Below, piece after piece: positions 59,940 through 64,000 of a stretch of DNA of 64,000 nt. Source of the stretch: Alkalicoccobacillus plakortidis (GTDB lineage: Bacteria; Bacillota; Bacilli; Bacillales; Bacillaceae_D); assembly GCF_023703085.1 (NCBI RefSeq), contig NZ_JAMQJY010000004.1:146634-210633 (forward strand), given 5' to 3'. The notes under the pieces were generated by a model, which was not told the origin of the DNA, did not search any database, and saw only the letters and a list, made by a program, of their open reading frames with translations. The position numbers were made by a program, and so were the translations under genes. Numbering within the stretch: position 1 is the stretch's first letter; every line of letters starts with the position of its first letter.

Positions 59940-60290
59940 AGCGGGCAAAGCTAGGAGCAAGAGCAATGTGGGGTTTACCAAGAAGATTGTTGGAGATGGC
60001 AAGAAGGATGAAGGGAGTAGCAAGAAGAGGAGGGTGATAGCAAGTGGAAAGGGGGACGTAGCAAGAAGAGGTGAGTCATAGCAAGAGGGAATGAGGGGGG
60101 AGCAAGAAGAGGTGACAGGTACCAAGAGAAAAGGAAGAAAAACCAAGAAGAATTAACTCGTATCAAGACGAAAATGATGAGAGACCAAGCTAGAAAAGAC
60201 ATAATTAAGTAATAGCAGGTATACCAAAGAACATCAGTGGGGTTACCAAGATTAAAGTTGTGAAAGCAAGAAGAGCCAAAATACATAATG
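59940..60290. repeat. Phased repeat array D (about 16 units of 20-21 bp)
   Basis: After the ketone-body terminator, units with the core AGCAAGAAG or ACCAAGA recur every 20-21 bp (for example at 59989-60040 and 60059-60160), decaying toward 60290. The plus strand is strongly purine rich (G and A). Frames on the minus strand look open only because of this composition. The rest of the interval to 60395 shows only a promoter-like AT-rich stretch. Confidence 0.85.
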
Positions 60291-60395
60291 AAATAAAAAT
60301 GGACATTTTTATAAAGCATTTATCAACCCAGATCCCAATTATTTGTTAAACTACAGATAGTTAGGAAATGAAAAATATGTAGAGCGGGTGAATCG

Positions 60396-61148
60396 TTGTC
60401 TCAACTAACATTAGTAGAACAAGTAAAATGTTTAATAGACATGCATGCAAAAGGTAAGCTTGGCGGAGAAAAGATGCCCGAGGATGTCATCGTTCCGATC
60501 GTACCGAAAGAAGAAAGATTGAATATTCTTACATTAGGTATGGCACTAAATTATCAGCGAAACTCTTATACTCTTTGGGAAGCCATTTCCAAGTTGTACA
60601 AAGATCATAGTGCCCGTTGGGTATTCTATCCTGAACAAGTTCTAAATTGTGAAATGGATGAGCTCCAGTCCATATTAGTCCATTATCGGGTTGCTTTACA
60701 GCCAAATCGTCATCCTGAAATTTGGAAACGTGTAGCTGCAGGGATATTTCACTCCTCTTCGAAAGGTGATGTCGAAGGTCTGCTAGAGTCAACCAACTAT
60801 GATATTTTGGAATTAAAAAGTGTTGTCCAAAAACAAAGGAAATCAGAATTTCCTTATTTATCTGGTCCTAAAATCTTTAATTATTGGGTTTATGTTCTTG
60901 AGTCTTATCATGAGATCGCCTGGAAATCGAGAGAACTTATTACAATAGCGCCAGACACGCATATTTTAAAAGCATCCATTAAGCTAGGAGTTTGTGAAGA
61001 AGCAGTACTGAAGGGAAGTGGAGTAGATAGGGAGTCTGTCTCTCAATCTTGGAAAGTAGCATTAGAAAAAAGTGGCATTGCACCAATTGATATACACACC
61101 CCACTCTGGCTTTGGAGCCGAGCTGATTTTCCGAGTATTACATATTAG
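60396..61148 (+). CDS. Hypothetical protein, possibly a divergent HhH-GPD superfamily member
   Basis: This 250-residue protein starts at TTG after GAGCGGGTG. I do not recognise it with certainty. Segments resemble HhH-GPD DNA glycosylases: LNILTLGMALNYQRNSY near the N-terminus, then FPYLSGPKIFNYWVYVLESY in place of the hairpin (usually LPGIGPKTA), then IAPDTHILKASIKLGV in place of the catalytic VDTHV Asp segment. C-terminal cysteines of an Fe-S cluster are absent. DNA repair is therefore only a hypothesis. Confidence 0.5.
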   Translation: MSQLTLVEQVKCLIDMHAKGKLGGEKMPEDVIVPIVPKEERLNILTLGMALNYQRNSYTLWEAISKLYKDHSARWVFYPEQVLNCEMDELQSILVHYRVALQPNRHPEIWKRVAAGIFHSSSKGDVEGLLESTNYDILELKSVVQKQRKSEFPYLSGPKIFNYWVYVLESYHEIAWKSRELITIAPDTHILKASIKLGVCEEAVLKGSGVDRESVSQSWKVALEKSGIAPIDIHTPLWLWSRADFPSITY

Positions 61149-61163
61149 AAAAGAGGTCAAACC

Positions 61164-61673
61164 ATGTTGATTAGAAAAGCTGTTTTAACTGATGCAGCGA
61201 GCATTGCCAACGTCCATGTTGATTGTTGGAGGACAACATACAGAGGAATCTTACCTGAAGCAGCGTTGAATAAATTATCATATGAAAAACGAGCAAGTTT
61301 ATGGGAATATAATATCCGAGAAGAGAAAGTTTGCATATATGTAGCTGAGAATGAAAACGGACAAGTAGTTGGCTTTGCTTCTGGATCTAAACGAGATACT
61401 AACAAAAACCCAGAAGCTGGTGACTTGACCTCCATTTATATTTTAGAGAACGAACAAGGAAAGGGAATTGGAAATCACCTAGTTAAGATGATTTTTCAGG
61501 ATTTGCAAAAAATGGGCTGTAAATCAATTTATGTTGAAGTACTCGCAGAAAATAACTCAAAAGGCTTCTATGATTATCTAGGTGCAAAGCTTTTTCAAGA
61601 AGAACAAATGAGTATTATGGGAACGGATGTCGATGTCTTGATTTATAAATGGGAGAGTGTTGAGTCTATTTGA
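61164..61673 (+). CDS. GNAT family N-acetyltransferase
   Basis: This 169-residue GNAT resembles the group beginning IRKAVLTDAASIANVHVDCW and continuing TTYRGILPEAAL. The acetyl-CoA loop IYILENEQGKGIGNHLVKMI and the GFYDYLGAKLF motif are clear. The substrate is unknown. It lies 15 bp after the hypothetical protein and may share its transcript. Confidence 0.9.
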   Translation: MLIRKAVLTDAASIANVHVDCWRTTYRGILPEAALNKLSYEKRASLWEYNIREEKVCIYVAENENGQVVGFASGSKRDTNKNPEAGDLTSIYILENEQGKGIGNHLVKMIFQDLQKMGCKSIYVEVLAENNSKGFYDYLGAKLFQEEQMSIMGTDVDVLIYKWESVESI

Positions 61674-61726
61674 TTTGAATTGCAAGTCTCAAATCTTAAA
61701 AGAATTTTCTTAAAAGGGAGGTACAT

Positions 61727-61909
61727 ATGTTTTTTAGAAAAAAACAGCTAACATGTCATACATGTAAGAAAGAGGTCAGGAACAATGAGCAGCTCGCTCT
61801 GTTTGTTCGGGCAAATGAACTTAGTGGAGTGACAAATTTAAAAGCGTTCGCTCGTCTACATCGGGTACAGTGTATGGATTGTGTAACAGATTCTCAAAGG
61901 AGAGCATAA
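61727..61909 (+). CDS. Small zinc-ribbon-like protein
   Basis: This 60-residue protein has two CxxC pairs (LTCHTCKKEV and VQCMDCVTD) separated by about 38 residues, so a zinc-binding fold is likely. The ATG follows AAAGGGAGG with good spacing. Family and function unknown. Confidence 0.65.
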   Translation: MFFRKKQLTCHTCKKEVRNNEQLALFVRANELSGVTNLKAFARLHRVQCMDCVTDSQRRA

Positions 61910-61933
61910 GTGCATCATTATTGGTGAGTTTTA

Positions 61934-62470
61934 TCAAGAAGTAGAGGCAGGTACCAAGAAAAAGTCTAATCTAATTAAGAACGTTTGATGAATTGCCAAG
62001 AGCGAAACTACTTTTACCAATTGAGGCATCAAGATAGCAAGAAAGAAGTAACTTTAAGCAAGAGGGGATCTATACAGCAAGCAAGATGCGGCCATTACCA
62101 AGAGCTCGAGGCCAGCAGCAAGCCCGATGCGGCTTTTACCAAGAGCTCGAGGCCAACAGCAAGCAAGATGCGGCTTTTATTAAGAGCCTCAGGTCAACAG
62201 CAAGCCCGATGCGGCCATTATCAAGAGCCTCAGGCCAACAGCAAGCAAGATGCGGCTTTTATTAAGAGCCTCAGGCCAACAGCAAGCAAGATGCAGTCTT
62301 TACCAAGAGCCCCACTCCTACAGCAAGCAAGATGCGGCTATTACCAAGAACTCCACCTCTACACCAAGACCGCACCTCACTTCTCCAAGAGCCCCATCAA
62401 TCCACCAAGAGCTCCACCTACTCAGCAAGAAGCAGTCTCCATTACCCAGATCAATCAATCAACATCTTCG
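61934..62470. repeat. Phased repeat array E with strict 20/21-bp alternation (about 25 units)
   Basis: Units begin with A(G/C/T)CAAGA or close variants and alternate between 20 and 21 bp over most of their length. From 62073 onward they form a 41-bp higher-order unit: AGCAAGCAAGATGCGGC and four more bases, then ACCAAGAGCTCGAGGCC and three more. Copies diverge toward both ends. Frames of up to 175 codons run through it, because a 41-bp repeat without stops leaves frames open. No ribosome binding site or protein family supports them. Confidence 0.92.
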
Positions 62471-62665
62471 CGTTTTCATCGTCATCAAGAGCTTTCTCTG
62501 GGCTCTGCATAACACTGCAGTGATGATTCCGAATATGGCACATACACTAGCAATGGTGTTCTTCAAACTATAGAATTTTGTGTAAAATTGAAAAAAATAA
62601 AGACCTGGTACTAAGAATAGATATAAACTGATTGCTAAGGATTAGGGATTGGGAGGGTGGTCGGC

Positions 62666-64000
62666 TTGAAGGATAGTAATAAGGAAAAGCTGGAGCGTGT
62701 TGATCGTGCAATTGATGAAGTGCTTTTATTGGCGGAAGAGGAGTATATTGAACTTTCTACTTATGAAGAGGTGAAAAGAGGGTTTGATTCAAAAATTCTT
62801 GCGCTTGAGGAAGCTGAGAAGTTGGCGCTTGCTGAGAGGTTAGCGCAAGAGCAGGTGCCTGAAGAAGCGGAGTTACCAAAGCAACAGCAGCCTATTCCTA
62901 AGCAAGCGCAGACTTCAACTCCTCGTCCTACTGTTGTGAAAAAGCAGCGGTCACCGGAAGAGAATCGTAGAAGGCGCTTAACGTATATTTTGACTTCAGG
63001 TGTTGCGTTGTTATTGCTTGGTGGGGTTTTACTTGCGTTGACGAATTGGTTGACGCTTGCTCCGGTGACCAAGGTCTTCCTGATTAGTGGGATTGCTGTT
63101 GTATTTGCTGGGATGAGTTATTTGGCTCATAAGCTGAAGATTAATCAAACGATGCTTGCCTTTTTAATGCTGTTTGCTTTTTTTGTGCCGATTGTCTTTT
63201 TTTCGATTAGCTATTATGGGGTGTTTGGTAGCTATTTATCGGTTGGTGGAGAGGGAAGTATGTTGTTTGCGGCTGTTTCTTCGTTAATCTGTGCGGCTTT
63301 GTATGCGTTTCTGTATAGTTTGGAAGCGAATAAAACGTTTCAGATTGTTGCACTTATTGCGACTGCAGCTAGTTCGATGTATGCGGCGGGTTTTATTTCA
63401 TCAACGGTTGAGATGTATGTGCTTACGATCGCTGTTCTGATTCTTATCCAACTGTTAATCTGGAACAAAGCGCTTAGCAGTAAATATCTACAGACGTATC
63501 GTTTGTTTTTGCCTTGGTTTGTTCTAGCCCAGCTTGTTCTTATAACCTTTGTTCAATTTGTTTTATTTGATTGGACACAAGCGGGGTTTTTAAATTACGC
63601 AGTGCTTGGTGTTCTGTACTATTTTCTCGCTTTAAGACATGCAGCGTATCGAGTTGTTTCGATACCTGCAGTACTCGGTTTTAGTATCGGGGTAACGGGT
63701 TTACTTTTCATTAATCAAATCATGAACGAGTCGCTTTATGCATTAATGGCATTAATCCTACCTGTTATTCTTTTGACTGCTTATCTTGTCGAAAAGAAAA
63801 ATGGGCGAGATGCTTTGATGTATGTTCCAATAAAAATTGTCTTTTTTATTACAGTCTTTTTTACACACATTGTGGCGCAGTTGATGCTGTTGATTGATGA
63901 AGTTTCACCGAATCTGTATTCAATTCCATTACTTGGATTGGCTGTATTACTTATTACTTGTGGCTTGCTTGTAAAACAGAGGCTAACCCTGTTTTTTGGC
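62666..64000 (+). CDS. Large polytopic membrane protein (3' end outside window)
   Basis: A reading frame opens at TTG 62666 after GGGAGGGTGG and stays open to the window edge (at least 445 residues). An N-terminal soluble region of about 100 residues is acidic then proline/glutamine rich (EELPKQ-like, PKQAQTSTPRPTVVKKQ). It is followed by many hydrophobic helices (ILTSGVALLLLGGVLLAL, FLISGIAVVFAGMSYLA and so on). The layout resembles the large DUF2157/SCO7613-type bacterial membrane proteins, but I cannot assign it firmly. Function unknown. Confidence 0.7.
   Translation, partial: MKDSNKEKLERVDRAIDEVLLLAEEEYIELSTYEEVKRGFDSKILALEEAEKLALAERLAQEQVPEEAELPKQQQPIPKQAQTSTPRPTVVKKQRSPEENRRRRLTYILTSGVALLLLGGVLLALTNWLTLAPVTKVFLISGIAVVFAGMSYLAHKLKINQTMLAFLMLFAFFVPIVFFSISYYGVFGSYLSVGGEGSMLFAAVSSLICAALYAFLYSLEANKTFQIVALIATAASSMYAAGFISSTVEMYVLTIAVLILIQLLIWNKALSSKYLQTYRLFLPWFVLAQLVLITFVQFVLFDWTQAGFLNYAVLGVLYYFLALRHAAYRVVSIPAVLGFSIGVTGLLFINQIMNESLYALMALILPVILLTAYLVEKKNGRDALMYVPIKIVFFITVFFTHIVAQLMLLIDEVSPNLYSIPLLGLAVLLITCGLLVKQRLTLFFG

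Noticed and set aside
59793..60319. Minus-strand frames rich in Leu, Pro and Ser over array D
   Set aside because: They mirror the purine-rich repeat on the plus strand, overlap scoB and its terminator, and have no start signals.
61985..62573. Proteins of 60-175 residues across array E (for example QQARCGHYQE-type repeats)
   Set aside because: The 41-bp repeat lacks stops by composition. Three different frames are open over the same stretch, and none has a ribosome binding site.

Overview
The window comes from a low-GC, Gram-positive, spore-former-type genome, almost certainly Bacillaceae and possibly an alkaliphilic or halotolerant lineage. The evidence is B. subtilis-style gene sets (fadR-etfB-etfA against fadF-fadN-fadA-fadE-lcfA; licT-bglP-bglH; pgsB-C-A-E; yxjC/scoAB-like ketone-body genes), strong GGAGG ribosome binding sites, frequent TTG starts, CcpA-type cre sites and LicT-type RAT antiterminators. 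Genus and species cannot be fixed from the sequence alone.

Layout. 0-1.5 kb: a truncated acetyltransferase, an Lrp regulator and a cysteine hydrolase. 1.6-14 kb: a compact fatty-acid degradation locus. fadR-etfB-etfA runs leftward and fadF-fadN-fadA-fadE-lcfA-thioesterase rightward, around one consensus FadR operator. 14-21 kb: an ASCH protein, an ACR3/BASS transporter, an AraC regulator facing a GH127 arabinofuranosidase, an orphan glycine-betaine binding protein, then a 1.3-kb 20-bp tandem repeat array. 21-28 kb: an oxidoreductase/VOC/HhH operon, a CDF exporter, and a run of GNAT, HIT and nitrilase genes. 28.2-29.6 kb: an IS256-family element that has split a terminator hairpin. 29.6-34 kb: an MmpL-type exporter and a CorC/HlyC protein. 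34-40 kb: an OYE reductase and a beta-glucoside PTS operon with two RAT/terminator switches. 40-45 kb: a nitroreductase, a peptidase E and a small regulon under an XRE-cupin repressor. 45-48 kb: poly-gamma-glutamate synthesis genes. 48-54 kb: assorted genes. 53.4-59.9 kb: a sigma-54 activator with its enhancer sites and -24/-12 promoter driving 3-hydroxybutyrate/acetoacetate use. 60-64 kb: small genes, two more phased repeat arrays and a large membrane protein cut off by the window edge.

Functionally the window is rich in lipid and ketone-body catabolism. FadF and EtfBA take electrons from FadE. FadN and FadA complete the beta-oxidation cycle. The distant sigma-54 operon feeds acetoacetyl-CoA into the same thiolase step. 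Sugar-linked units (GH127, bgl) carry cre or RAT control.

Two patterns cut across the genes. First, nearly every broken reading frame (16 of 19 inferred indels in 14 genes) lies at one pentamer, GCTGG/CCAGC, usually read as GCTTGG/CCAAGC. This looks like a systematic consensus error, perhaps caused by base modification, rather than gene decay. The affected genes are therefore annotated as intact reading frames with stated breaks. Second, five intergenic regions downstream of plus-strand genes carry tandem arrays with a 20-21 bp period and an (A)NCAAGA/TAAAGAG-like core. Each array has its own sequence but they share the same architecture. These are the best candidate for something undescribed.
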